DNA of 64,000 nucleotides, taken from positions 682,001-746,000 of the forward strand of contig NZ_JAUZQF010000002.1 of the NCBI RefSeq assembly GCF_030718205.1, in the 5' to 3' direction. Below the pieces are notes generated by a model that was not told the origin of the DNA, searched no databases, and saw only the letters and a program-made list of their open reading frames with translations. The stretch is from Nonomuraea turcica. Its GTDB lineage: Bacteria > Actinomycetota > Actinomycetes > Streptosporangiales > Streptosporangiaceae. The first letter of the stretch is position 1. Every line of letters begins with the position of its first letter. The translations under genes and the position numbers were made by a program. Below are positions 8,930 through 17,284 of this stretch, in pieces.

Positions 8930-9670
8930 ATGACAGCCTCTTCCCCTCCCGCCACCGCCCCCCACACCGGGCAGTTGCTCCTCACCGGTCAGGCCGCCGC
9001 GCCGCCCGGTCCCGTCGACGTCGCGGGCATGTACCTCATGCACCGCGCCTTCCGGCGGGACCTCGACCTGTTCGCCGCCGCCACCACCGCCACCCCGATC
9101 GAGGACCGGCAGTGCTGGACCCGCCTCAGCCGCCGGTGGCAGCTGTTCTCCAGCACCCTGCACAAGCACCACCTGGGTGAAGACACCGGGCTGTGGCCGC
9201 TGCTGTTAGAACGCGCCCGCGGCGCCGAGGCGGGCGCCGTGCTGGCCGCCATGTCCGCCGAGCACAAGCACATCGACCCCCTGCTCCACGCCTGCGACAC
9301 CGGATTCGCCACGCTCGCCCGCGTCGGCGACGCCCAGGTGCGCCGAGATCTCGCCGGGCACACCGCCGAGCTGCGCGACCTGCTGCTGGCGCACCTCGCC
9401 CACGAAGAGCGCGACGCGATGGCACTCGTCCAGGCCCACCTGACCCAGCACGACTGGGAGCGCCTCGACAAGGAGCACTTCGGCGCCCAATACAGTCCGC
9501 GTGACATCCCCGCGGTGCTCGGCTGGATCCTGCACGGGCTCCCCGCGCACGCCGTGCGCCTGATGCCGGGAGGTCCCGTCCTGCGCGCCGTCGGCAGAGT
9601 GCTCGCCCGGCGCTTCGCCCGCGCCGAGCGGCGTACCTTCCATCACGTGTCCCCGGCGGATCGGCCGTAA
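8930..9670 (+). CDS. Hemerythrin-like metal-binding domain protein
   Basis: 246-residue cytoplasmic protein with an HHE-type four-helix bundle. ATG 8930 has a good ribosome site (AAAAGGAG). Candidate iron ligands are in LHKHHLGEDTGLW, AEHKHIDPLLHACD and LAHLAHEERDAMAL. Such proteins bind a di-iron centre and sense or scavenge oxygen, NO or peroxide. The C-terminal about 90 residues (DIPAVLGWILHG and after) form a tail typical of actinobacterial members. It is transcribed away from the TetR gene and probably regulated by it. The exact chemistry cannot be read from sequence. Confidence 0.88.
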   Translation: MTASSPPATAPHTGQLLLTGQAAAPPGPVDVAGMYLMHRAFRRDLDLFAAATTATPIEDRQCWTRLSRRWQLFSSTLHKHHLGEDTGLWPLLLERARGAEAGAVLAAMSAEHKHIDPLLHACDTGFATLARVGDAQVRRDLAGHTAELRDLLLAHLAHEERDAMALVQAHLTQHDWERLDKEHFGAQYSPRDIPAVLGWILHGLPAHAVRLMPGGPVLRAVGRVLARRFARAERRTFHHVSPADRP

Positions 9671-9684
9671 TCACCCGGGCGAGC

Positions 9685-9830
9685 GTGCTCACCTGGACCG
9701 GCCGCAACGCCGCCAGGGTGCACACCTTCCTGTTCCGTCGCACCCGGGCCCGCTTCGGGCACCGCTTCCGCGGCGGCGACGTACTCCGCCTGCATCGAGA
9801 GAGAAAACCGCAGCCGCCCATGCATTCCTT
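9685..9830 (+). pseudogene. N-terminal stub of an F420-dependent nitroreductase-like gene
   Basis: Just after the hemerythrin gene, a GTG-initiated frame encodes LTWTGRNAARVHTFLFRRTR and then FGHRFRGGDV. This resembles the start of deazaflavin (F420)-dependent nitroreductase-family proteins (RxxxFLYRRTxGRxGxRFxGG). The sequence then leaves the family pattern and the rest of the expected 130-150 residue domain is missing. It fills much of the gap before the DUF2855 gene. Identification rests on about 35 residues. Confidence 0.5.
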
Positions 9831-9869
9831 ACGCCATTGCGGCACCCATCGAGTCAAGGAGAAGTCACC

Positions 9870-10943
9870 ATGTGGGATCTGCTCACCGCCCGAGATGATC
9901 TGAGTAAGACCGAGGTACGACCGATGCCGGCACCAGAGCTGGTAGACGGTGAGGTTCTGCTGGAGGTCGAACGATTCGCCCTCACCAGCAACAACATCAC
10001 CTATGGAAGGGTTGGCGACAGCTTCGGTTACTGGCGGTTCTTTCCAGCTCCGCACGGCTGGGGCCGGCTGCCCTGCTGGGGATTCGCCCGGGTGGTGCGC
10101 TCGCGCGCGCCGGGCGTCGCAGAAGGCCTCCGGGTGTACGGCTACCTGCCGATGTCCACTCACGTCACGATGCGGCTGACGCCCGGCACCGCTCGCGCCG
10201 ACGTACCTGATCGGGCGTACGTCGACACCGCGGCACACCGCGCCGAAGGGTCGGCGACCTACAACACCTACACCGCGATGCCGGCTGATCCCTTCGACAA
10301 CCATCGAGCCGTGTGGCGGCCGTTGTTTTCCACCGCCTACCTGCTCGACCACGACCTATCCCAGGCGGAACCGGCTCAGGCGGCACCCACCACGGTCGTG
10401 CTCTCCAGCGCCTCCAGCAAGACCGCGATGGGACTGGCCTGGCTGCTGCACCGCCGCCAGATCCCCGTGGTCGGCCTGACCGCGGCCGACAAGGTCGCTG
10501 CACTGACCCGGCATGGGCTCTATCACCACCTCGTCTCCTACGACGCGATCGCCGATCAGAACCTCCATGGCCCCGTGGCCTTCGTCGACTTCGCCGGCAA
10601 TCCCGATGTGGTCGCCGCGGTGCATCAGCGATTCGCGCACCATCTCACTCACAGCATCATCGTCGGAGCCACCCACTGGGACGCGCCCGCACACGGCGGT
10701 GACCTGCCCGGTCCCACGCCCACACTGTTCTTCGCACCCGAGCGGGTCCGCAGCCTGTCCGCCGGCATCGGCGGCACCGAGCTGCTCCAACGCATGGACA
10801 CCGCGATGCGCGACTTCGTCGCCGCGTCGACGTGGCTGCGCATTTGCGAACACACCGGGCCAGACGCCCTGCAAAAGATCTACAACACGGTCATCGGCGG
10901 CCACGCGAAACCCGAAGACCTCCACATCATCAAACCATCGTGA
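9870..10943 (+). CDS. DUF2855 family protein
   Basis: 357-residue protein of the DUF2855 family, a group with an alcohol-dehydrogenase-like fold but no demonstrated activity. ATG 9870 is chosen over an in-frame ATG at 9837 because AAGGAGAAG precedes it at the right distance. Family features: ALTSNNITYGRVGDSFGYW near the N-terminus, PCWGFARV, the central STAYLLD stretch, then a Rossmann-like VVLSSASSKTAMGLAWLL and VGLTAADKVAALTR. The length is normal, so the gene appears intact. It follows a nitroreductase stub and is the only complete gene of its short transcription unit. Confidence 0.82.
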   Translation: MWDLLTARDDLSKTEVRPMPAPELVDGEVLLEVERFALTSNNITYGRVGDSFGYWRFFPAPHGWGRLPCWGFARVVRSRAPGVAEGLRVYGYLPMSTHVTMRLTPGTARADVPDRAYVDTAAHRAEGSATYNTYTAMPADPFDNHRAVWRPLFSTAYLLDHDLSQAEPAQAAPTTVVLSSASSKTAMGLAWLLHRRQIPVVGLTAADKVAALTRHGLYHHLVSYDAIADQNLHGPVAFVDFAGNPDVVAAVHQRFAHHLTHSIIVGATHWDAPAHGGDLPGPTPTLFFAPERVRSLSAGIGGTELLQRMDTAMRDFVAASTWLRICEHTGPDALQKIYNTVIGGHAKPEDLHIIKPS

Positions 10944-11108
10944 GCCGCCGCCACGCCGGTTTTGCCCTTCGCGACCCGACAGGAGACCTGTGGCTGACAA
11001 GCACCCACGGCCGCTGGCCGCGAGGCAAGAGCCCCGCACCGTCATCATCAGCTTCGACATCCTGCACGACCATGGCGCACCGCAGCGCGTCGGACTCCGT
11101 CGCAGCCG

Positions 11109-12404
11109 ATGACCGAGACCGAGTGGCACACGCGGATCGACTGGCTGATCGTCTGGGACGATGACACCCGGGTCTTGGTACTGAAGACCGAGCTGGTCGG
11201 AAGGGTCGAGCCCGACAAGCCCGGGCAGGCGCTGGCGGCCCTGCGCAAGCAGACCGGGATCGACGCCGCCGTGCTCCGGCTGAGCGGGGCGGAGACGGAC
11301 GAGACGGCACGCATCATCCGGTGCACCCTCGTCGCCACGCCGCGCACGGGCGGAAACGTCCCTCCGCAAAGGCCGCTGAGCGGCGCAGGACGCGGCGACC
11401 GGCACGCCGAACCAGCCACCTGGGTCAGTGCCGTCGAGGCCGGCCTCGACGGTGGCCCGCCATGGACGGATCCGCGATGGATCGACGGCGTGGCCGAGTG
11501 GCTGAGCGCGGACCTCGGGCTCGACCTCGACGACCGGCTTGAGCAGGTGCGTCTCTGGGATCTGTCCGCGGTGCTGCGGGCGGCCACGCCGCACGGCGAC
11601 GTCTACGTCAAGTCTTCCGTCGCCACCCCGCTCTTCGCCGACGAGGGAGCAGTCACCGCCGTCCTGGACAAGCTCTTCCCCGCTCAGGTGCCCGCCGTCC
11701 TCGGGCACCACGGCGACAGGCGGCTGCTCGCACTCGCCGACTTCGGCCCGGCGATCCGACACGCGTCCGACGAGGTCAACGCTGAGATGCTGAGCTCCTA
11801 CGCAGCTCTCCAGGTGGAGTCAGTCGAGCGGGTGCCGGAGCTGCGGAGCGCCGGGTGCCTCGATCGCCGCCTGCCGTGGCTGTCCGGGCAGATCACGTGG
11901 CTCGGCGAGGTGGATCATGCCGCACCGCCGGCCTGGTGCGATCCGGCCACCTGGGTGACGCCTGAGGAGGCCGCCCAGTTGCGCGAGTCCATGCCCGGGC
12001 TGATGGCCGCGTGCGCGAAGCTGACCGGCTTCGCTGTGCCGTACTCCTTGGTCCACGGGGACCTGCATCTGGGCAACGTGGCGCGGGGGCCGCTCGGCTA
12101 CCTGTTCTTTGACTGGACGGATGCCGCAATCGCGCACCCGTTCCTCGACCTGAGCAGCCAATTCTTCCAGCCCGGCGGCAGTGCGCTCGACGGGTATTTG
12201 GCGCGCTGGGCGGACTTCGACTCGCCTGAAAGGCTGCGGGCCGCCTGGAAGTTGGCCGCGCCACTGTGCGCGCTGAACCAAGCGATCAGCTACGCCTCTC
12301 TCGCCGCCCACCTGCCGCCTCCGGTGGAGAAAATGGTGGGCGGCGGCACCGCGATGTGGCTACGCCGGCTCCTGCGGGCGCAGGCCCCCGGCTGGGTGGG
12401 ATAG
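11109..12404 (+). CDS. Aminoglycoside phosphotransferase-family (APH) kinase-fold protein
   Basis: 431-residue protein with a C-terminal APH/choline-kinase fold. The phosphotransfer loop is VHGDLHLGNV (about residue 315), followed by the metal-binding FFDWTDA. The N-terminal about 130 residues (WLIVWDDDTRVLVLKTE and after) are a separate domain reminiscent of small NUDIX-like or stand-alone regulatory domains; I cannot assign it. A kinase substrate cannot be deduced; family members act on antibiotics, sugars or small alcohols. No strong ribosome site precedes ATG 11109, so an alternative start is possible. A propeller-like fragment follows directly downstream. Confidence 0.78.
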   Translation: MTETEWHTRIDWLIVWDDDTRVLVLKTELVGRVEPDKPGQALAALRKQTGIDAAVLRLSGAETDETARIIRCTLVATPRTGGNVPPQRPLSGAGRGDRHAEPATWVSAVEAGLDGGPPWTDPRWIDGVAEWLSADLGLDLDDRLEQVRLWDLSAVLRAATPHGDVYVKSSVATPLFADEGAVTAVLDKLFPAQVPAVLGHHGDRRLLALADFGPAIRHASDEVNAEMLSSYAALQVESVERVPELRSAGCLDRRLPWLSGQITWLGEVDHAAPPAWCDPATWVTPEEAAQLRESMPGLMAACAKLTGFAVPYSLVHGDLHLGNVARGPLGYLFFDWTDAAIAHPFLDLSSQFFQPGGSALDGYLARWADFDSPERLRAAWKLAAPLCALNQAISYASLAAHLPPPVEKMVGGGTAMWLRRLLRAQAPGWVG

Positions 12405-12429
12405 GACTTGGTCGCCGCCGCAGGAAACA

Positions 12430-12690
12430 CCCTGCTGTCCACCGATCGACGGGGACGACCCGGCCACCAGCTCCCGGCCGGCCGTCGCCGTCACCCCGGA
12501 CGGCTCCACAGCCGTCCTGGCATTCTCGCGCGGGTTCGAGTCCCTGGACCTGGCGAGCCTGACGAAGCTCCGGGACTACGGCAAGGACCCGGTGGTCCAG
12601 GGCTCGGTGGCCGACTTCGCCGTCAGCCAGGATGGCGACCACCTCGCAAGTGGCTGGTCGTGGGGCGATCGAGGCGCAACGATGATGCTG
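12430..12690 (+). pseudogene. Fragment of a beta-propeller (WD40/YncE-like) gene
   Basis: One plus-strand frame encodes AVAVTPDGSTAVLAFSRGFE, LDLASLTKLRDYG and VADFAVSQDGDHLASGWSWG, the D-G-x-x-(V/L)A rhythm of propeller blades. There is no start, ribosome site or full blade set, and the frame runs into the end of the convergent aldo/keto reductase gene. It is probably a leftover of a larger gene. Confidence 0.45.
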
Positions 12691-13629
12691 CTAGGTCCAG
12701 GCGCTGGCCTTGTCCAGCAGGGTGATTTCGTCGGTGGTCAGCCGTAGCGTCAGGAACGGGAGCAGGTCAGCGAGCTGGCCCGGGTTGCGGGCGCCAGCCA
12801 GAGGGGTAGCCACGGTGGGCTGGGCGGCCAGCCAGGCGAGCGCGACTGCGGCGATCGGGGTCTGGTGCGCGGCGGCCACCTCGTCCAGGGCCACCAGCAC
12901 AGCGGGACCGTTGCCCTCGAGGTGAGCGCGTGCCCGGTCGGCACGGGGGCTGTTCACGTGCGGACCGCCGGGGCGATACTTCCCGGTGAGGAACCCGCGT
13001 GCCAGCGCGACATAAGGCAGGCAGGCCAGCCCAGTCCGGGTGACGGTGGGCGCCAGATCCCGTTCATAGCCTTCGCGCTGCACCAGGTTGTACTCCGCTT
13101 GCAGGGCGACGTACGGCGCCAGCCCGTCGCGTGCCGAGATTTCCCATGCCGCTGACAGCCGGTTCGCGGTGATGTTGGACGCCGCGATGTGCCGGACCAG
13201 ACCGGCCCGCACCAGTGCGTCGAACGCACCAAGTGTTTCGGCAAGCGGAGTGCCGGGGTCGTCCACGTGCGCGTAGTAGAGGTCGATGTGGTCGGTCCCC
13301 AGCCGTCGCAGCGAATCCTCGGCGCCGCGCCGGATCGTCTGCGGCGCCAGGTTGTCCAGGCCCGGCAAGGCGCCCACCTTGGTTGCGATCACCATCTGGT
13401 CTCGGTTGCCGCGGGCCTTCATCCAGCGGCCGATGATCCTCTCCGATTCGCCGCCGCTTCCGCCAGGTATCCAGTGGCTATACATGTCGGCGGTGTCGAT
13501 GAAGTTGCAGCCCGCCTCGGTGTAGGCGTCCAGTACGGCGAATGAGGCGTCCTCGTCGGCGGTCCAGCCGAAGGCGTTGCCCCCCAGACACAGCGGGGAC
13601 ACTTCCAGGTCACTGCTTCCGATCTTCAT
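12691..13629 (-). CDS. Aldo/keto reductase
   Basis: 312-residue NADPH-dependent aldo/keto reductase with a TIM-barrel fold, reducing aldehydes or ketones. ATG 13629. Recognisable parts: the N-terminal LEVSPLCLGGNAFGWTAD, catalytic Asp and Tyr in FIDTADMYS, Lys in VIATKVG, and YYAHVDDPGTPL with the typical barrel-strand histidine. No signal peptide. It lies 49 bases downstream of the HxlR regulator on the same strand, separated by a strong inverted repeat, so it is probably controlled by that redox- or aldehyde-responsive regulator. Substrate unknown. Confidence 0.92.
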   Translation of the reverse strand: MKIGSSDLEVSPLCLGGNAFGWTADEDASFAVLDAYTEAGCNFIDTADMYSHWIPGGSGGESERIIGRWMKARGNRDQMVIATKVGALPGLDNLAPQTIRRGAEDSLRRLGTDHIDLYYAHVDDPGTPLAETLGAFDALVRAGLVRHIAASNITANRLSAAWEISARDGLAPYVALQAEYNLVQREGYERDLAPTVTRTGLACLPYVALARGFLTGKYRPGGPHVNSPRADRARAHLEGNGPAVLVALDEVAAAHQTPIAAVALAWLAAQPTVATPLAGARNPGQLADLLPFLTLRLTTDEITLLDKASAWT

Positions 13630-13647
13630 GGTGGCAACGTTAGGGAG

Positions 13648-13675
13648 CCGTGGGGAACCGTATGGTTCTCCACGG
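13648..13675. promoter_or_regulatory. Inverted repeat between the HxlR and aldo/keto reductase genes
   Basis: Twelve-base arms with one mismatch around a GTAT centre (CCGTGGGGAACC and GGTTCTCCACGG) fill most of the 49-base gap between the two minus-strand genes. HxlR-family dimers bind such palindromes, so this is a likely operator of the reductase gene. It could also be a weak terminator of the regulator gene. Confidence 0.5.
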
Positions 13676-13678
13676 AGG

Positions 13679-14023
13679 TCAGCCGCTGTCGGCGTCTCCG
13701 AGTTCGGCGGCGTGCTCCTCGGCCCACCGGGCGAGCACGGAGACCGGCCCGAGCAGGCTCTCGCCGAGGGGACTCAGACGGTACTCCACGCCGGCTGGCG
13801 CGGTGCGAAGGGTTCGCCGCTCCACGAGGTTGCCGCGCTCCAGTTTGCGCAGAGTCTGGGTCAGCATCTTGTTACTGATTCCGCCGATCCGGTCGCGCAG
13901 TTCGGTATAGCGCAGCGGTCCGCGCCCCAGCCCGAACACGACGACGACAGACCAGGTGTCGGCCACCAGATTCAAGGTGGTACGGGCTGGGCAGTCGGCC
14001 AGGAACACGTCGGATCTCATCAC
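13679..14023 (-). CDS. HxlR-family winged-helix regulator
   Basis: 114-residue HxlR-type regulator. The frame opens with GTG 14023 immediately followed by ATG 14020; either can serve. Family features: CPARTTLNLVADTWSVVVVF with an N-terminal cysteine, GPLRYTELRDRIGGISNKML, and LTQTLRKLERGNLVERR of the winged helix. Members respond to aldehydes or disulfide stress through that cysteine. The aldo/keto reductase gene follows on the same strand. Confidence 0.9.
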   Translation of the reverse strand: MMRSDVFLADCPARTTLNLVADTWSVVVVFGLGRGPLRYTELRDRIGGISNKMLTQTLRKLERGNLVERRTLRTAPAGVEYRLSPLGESLLGPVSVLARWAEEHAAELGDADSG

Positions 14024-14099
14024 ACCGCCACGCGGAAAGCCGGATTCATGCTCAGCCGATCTCGGTCCACATCATTGCGGATTCCCGGCTTTGACACGT

Positions 14100-14558
14100 C
14101 ACTCACCTCCGCTCGCGGTATCGGTCGAGCTGGGCATCGCGTTGGCCGCCCGGTCCAGCACTCGGCAGACAGTGGCGCGGCCGGCTCGGCCAGCCCGTGC
14201 GGTACCTCTCCGAGGGGATCCTTGAAGAAGAAGGCCAGTTCGGGGAGCGGGCCCGTGCGCCCGGCCCGGTGAGCGGCCGCGGTCAGCCGCGCCAGGTCCA
14301 GGACCAGCGGCGCGGCCAGAGCCGAGTCGCAGCCGTGCCAGGTGAACTCCATGCGCATGCGGGCTCCGAGGAAGCCTTGGTTCCGTGGCCGCCGAAGACC
14401 AGGTCCCCGATGCCCGGGAGGGCGTCGCTGTGCAGTTCGGGCGACTCCAGGACGCACCCGGTCGGTTCGGCCAGGCCCGCCCGGACCGCCAGCGCCCCGA
14501 GCATGCTGGTGACCGCGACCGATCCTCGTGCTCCGATCAGCCATACTCCGGTTCTCAT
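14100..14558 (-). pseudogene. Inositol-3-phosphate synthase with the middle deleted
   Basis: Starts well: SD sequence GAGAGGAGA then ATG 14558 and TGVWLIGARGSVAVTSMLGA, the NAD-binding N-terminus of myo-inositol-1-phosphate synthase, continuing to LPGIGDLVFGGHG. At about 14375-14395 the match jumps in another frame to the family C-terminus: RMEFTWHGCDSALAAPLVLD and LPELAFFFKDPLGEVPHGLA. About 250-300 residues including the active site are missing. It is the last gene of the sugar ABC transporter operon, 118 bases after the isomerase gene. It cannot be functional; it shows the operon once made or used inositol phosphate-type sugars. Confidence 0.8.
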
Positions 14559-14675
14559 CTGTCTCCTCTCGCGATGGTTCGCCGGGACGGGGGATGCCCA
14601 CGGCGAGATGTCCACGGCGGGTCGGTTTCTGGCGGGCGGCGGCCACGACGCGGCCGCCGCCCGGCGCGTTTTGCG

Positions 14676-15683
14676 TTATTCGGAGGAGAAGGCGGCGTCG
14701 AAGGCGGCGGCTGGCGGGGTGATGGCGTTGAGCGAGCGGATGTAGGCGAGGGATTCCGGTGCGCCGTGCAGCCGGTCCATGCCCGCGTCCTCCCACTCGA
14801 TGGAGATCGGGCCGTCGTAGCCGATGTGGTTGAGCGCCCGGAAGCACGCCTCCCACGGCACGTCGCCCCGGCCGGTGGACACGAAGTCCCAGCCGCGCCG
14901 GGGGTCGGCCCAGGCCAGGTGGGAAGACAGGCGGCCGCGCCGTCCGTCGCGGGTGGCCACCCGGGCGTCCTTGCAGTCCACGTGGTAGATCCGGTCGGCG
15001 AAGTCGAGGATGAAGTTCGCCGGGTCCAGGTCCTGCCACACCATGTGCGAGGGGTCCCAGTTCAGGCCGAAGGCCGGCCGGTGCCCGATGGCCTCCAGCG
15101 TGCGCACCGTGGTGTGGTAGTCGTAGGCGATCTCGCTGGGGTGCACCTCGTGGGCGAAGCGCACACCCACCTCGTCGAAGACGTCGAGGATCGGGTTCCA
15201 GCGGTCGGAGAAGTCGGCGTACCCCGCCTCGATCATCGACGGGGGCACCGGCGGGAACATCGCCAGCGTGTGCCAGATCGACGAGCCGGTGAAGCCGACG
15301 ACGGTCGTGACGCCGAGCGCGGCCGCCGCTCGGGCGGTGTTCTTGATCTCTTCGGCGGCGCGCTGCCGTACGCCTTCGGGTTCGCCGTCGCCCCAGATGC
15401 GGGCGGGCAGGATGCCCTTGTGGCGCTCGTCGATGGGATGGTCGCAGACCGCCTGGCCGACCAGGTGGTTGGAGATCGTCCACACCCCGAGGTTGTACTT
15501 GGCCAGGGTCTCCTTCTTGCGTTCGATGTAGGAGTCGTCTGCGAGGGCCTTGTCGACCTCGAAGTGGTCGCCCCAGCAGGCGATCTCCAGGCCGTCGTAG
15601 CCCCATTCAGAAGCCAGCCGGCAGACCTCTTCGAACGGAAGGTCCGCCCACTGCCCGGTGAACAACGTGACCGGTCTCGTCAT
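14676..15683 (-). CDS. Sugar phosphate isomerase/epimerase (TIM barrel, AP-endonuclease-2 fold)
   Basis: 335-residue enzyme of the xylose-isomerase-like TIM-barrel superfamily. ATG 15683 overlaps the stop of the preceding dehydrogenase remnant (ATGA), so translation was coupled. Metal-binding and active-site motifs are visible: [52 protein letters not shown] and [14 protein letters not shown]. Members interconvert keto- and aldo-sugars or inosose isomers. Length is normal and the gene looks intact, although the partner dehydrogenase and synthase have decayed. Probable role: catabolism of the sugar or cyclitol imported by the adjacent transporter. Confidence 0.88.
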   Translation of the reverse strand: MTRPVTLFTGQWADLPFEEVCRLASEWGYDGLEIACWGDHFEVDKALADDSYIERKKETLAKYNLGVWTISNHLVGQAVCDHPIDERHKGILPARIWGDGEPEGVRQRAAEEIKNTARAAAALGVTTVVGFTGSSIWHTLAMFPPVPPSMIEAGYADFSDRWNPILDVFDEVGVRFAHEVHPSEIAYDYHTTVRTLEAIGHRPAFGLNWDPSHMVWQDLDPANFILDFADRIYHVDCKDARVATRDGRRGRLSSHLAWADPRRGWDFVSTGRGDVPWEACFRALNHIGYDGPISIEWEDAGMDRLHGAPESLAYIRSLNAITPPAAAFDAAFSSE

Positions 15684-16178
15684 AAATCCTCCACAGTCGT
15701 GAAGCGGCTGCCCTCAGCCGCGCTCTGCTCGACGGCCTCCGGCATCGGCTGCACCCGCAGACCGTCCTCGAGGTCGTGGAACCACAGGTCGTTCATCGCC
15801 TCGAAGTCGAAGGGCGCGCTGCCCAGGGCTCCGTTGATCTCGATGCGCAGCGCGTTCTTGTGCCCGGGCGCGAAGCGGGTCGCCTCCGGATCCGGCCTCG
15901 TCCTTCTGCAGCCGCCATACCAGGGGGGACTTCGGGTCGACGATCCAGTTCTGCAGATAGTGCGCCCGTACGTGCCGGATCTCGCCGAGCCTGCCCTCTT
16001 CGACGAACCGCCGGGCCGGCGCGACGGCGATCTCGGCGTGTGAGTCGCCGGGCGTGCAGATGTCGATGATCTGCACGTCGTCGCGGTCGAAGAACGCGTC
16101 CACGCTGCGCCACGCCTGGGAGTGGGCACGGCCCATGAACGCGTAGCCGACCATGCCGATCCCGATGACGGGGCTCAT
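15680..16178 (-). pseudogene. Gfo/Idh/MocA-family dehydrogenase collapsed by several internal deletions
   Basis: The start (ATG 16178 overlapping the binding-protein stop as ATGA) and the stop (overlapping the isomerase ATG) are both intact, but only 499 bases remain where about 1150 are expected. Family blocks appear in order but are fused: IGIGMVGYAFMGRAHSQAWR joins to DDVQIIDICTPGDSHAEIAV, which joins to ARRFVEEGRLGEIRHVRAHY, then SPLVWRLQKDEAGSG. After a frame change come EATRFAPGHKNALRIEINGA and FDFEAMNDLWFHDLEDG, fused to a short terminal piece. The EKP catalytic region and much of the substrate domain are absent. At least four deletions, one not a multiple of three (about 15890). Non-functional NAD(P)-dependent sugar dehydrogenase. 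Confidence 0.85.
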
Positions 16179-17236
16179 GACTCGAACCCGAGGGGCAGGT
16201 ACTGGGCGGCGTTGTCCTTGGTGATGGTCTCCGAGGCCAGGGTGATCGACTGCGGGACCTGCTGCTCCAGCAGGTCGCTCATGCCCTTGCCCTGAGCGAT
16301 CAGCCGGGCGATCTTGATCGCCGAGGCGGCCATGGTCGGAGGATAAGTGACGGTGGCCTTCAGCACGCCGCTGTCGGCCTGGATGTCACGCATCGCGTTG
16401 GCCGAGCCCGCGCCGCCGACCATGAAGAACTCGTCCCGGCCGGCCTCCTTGATCGCGGCCAGCACGCCGATGCCCTGGTCGTCGTCGTGGTTCCAGATCG
16501 CGTCGATCTTCTTGTGCGCCTGCAGCAGGTTGCTGGCCACCTGCGTGCCGGACTCCACCGTGAACTTGGCGTCCTGTTGCGCGGTCACGGCGAAACCGTA
16601 CGTCTTCAAGGCGTCGGCGAAGCCCTTGCTGCGGTCCTGGGTCAGCGGCAGCGTGGCGATGCCCTGAATCTCCAGGATGACCGGGTTGGAGACGCCCTTG
16701 TCCTTCAGCTTCTTCCCGATGTGGTGGCCGGCGGCCACGCCCATGCCGTAGTTGTCGCCCCCGATCCAGGCCCGGTACGACAGCTTGTCCGGGAAGACGC
16801 GGTCCACGTTGACCACCGGGACGCCCGCGTCCATGGCCTGCCGGGCGACCTGGTTGAGCTGCTGACCGTCGTTCGGAAGGATCACCAGCACGTTGACCTT
16901 CGCCTGGATCAGCGACTCCACCGCCGAGATCTGCTGGTTGATGTCGTTGGTCGGCTCGACCGGCTTGAACTCGACGTCGGAGTACTGCTTGGCCGCCTCC
17001 GCCGCGTTCTTGCTGATGGCGGCAATCCAGCCGTGGTCGGCGGCCGGGGCCGAGAAGCCGATGACGACCTTCTCGCCGGGGGCGTCGTTGCCGCTGTTCG
17101 CCGTGGGAGCGGCGGCCGGCCCGCTCGCCTGCGGGGTGGCGGCCGGCTCGTTGCTGGTGCAGGCGCTGACGAGGGCGCCCGCGCCGAGGGCGGCGCCGCT
17201 GAAGAGGAAGCCGCGCCGGGCGACGTTCTTGTCCAT
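16175..17236 (-). CDS. Sugar-binding lipoprotein of a ribose/inositol-type ABC importer
   Basis: 353-residue periplasmic-binding-protein type 1 (RbsB/inositol-binding type). ATG 17236 follows AAGGAGAG; the longer frame to 17272 has no ribosome site. The N-terminus has a Tat-like RRGFLFSG followed by a lipobox LVSAC, so it is an exported lipoprotein. The mature part begins with VVIGFSAPAADHGWIAAISK, and contains VLVILPNDGQQLNQVARQAM, VVNVDRVFPD, IWNHDDDQGIGVLAAI and FMVGGAGSANAM, typical of this ligand class. It delivers its sugar to the permease encoded upstream. Substrate not certain; the decayed inositol phosphate synthase nearby favours a cyclitol or pentose. Confidence 0.92.
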   Translation of the reverse strand: MDKNVARRGFLFSGAALGAGALVSACTSNEPAATPQASGPAAAPTANSGNDAPGEKVVIGFSAPAADHGWIAAISKNAAEAAKQYSDVEFKPVEPTNDINQQISAVESLIQAKVNVLVILPNDGQQLNQVARQAMDAGVPVVNVDRVFPDKLSYRAWIGGDNYGMGVAAGHHIGKKLKDKGVSNPVILEIQGIATLPLTQDRSKGFADALKTYGFAVTAQQDAKFTVESGTQVASNLLQAHKKIDAIWNHDDDQGIGVLAAIKEAGRDEFFMVGGAGSANAMRDIQADSGVLKATVTYPPTMAASAIKIARLIAQGKGMSDLLEQQVPQSITLASETITKDNAAQYLPLGFES

Positions 17237-17284
17237 CTGTTCTCTCCTTGCTGAAGCCGGAAAGGTGACCATCCGGCTCTGGTG

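Noticed and set aside
14020..15606. A 528-codon minus-strand frame
   Set aside because: Mostly out of frame with the intact isomerase. Only its last part carries the inositol phosphate synthase tail, reported as part of the remnant.
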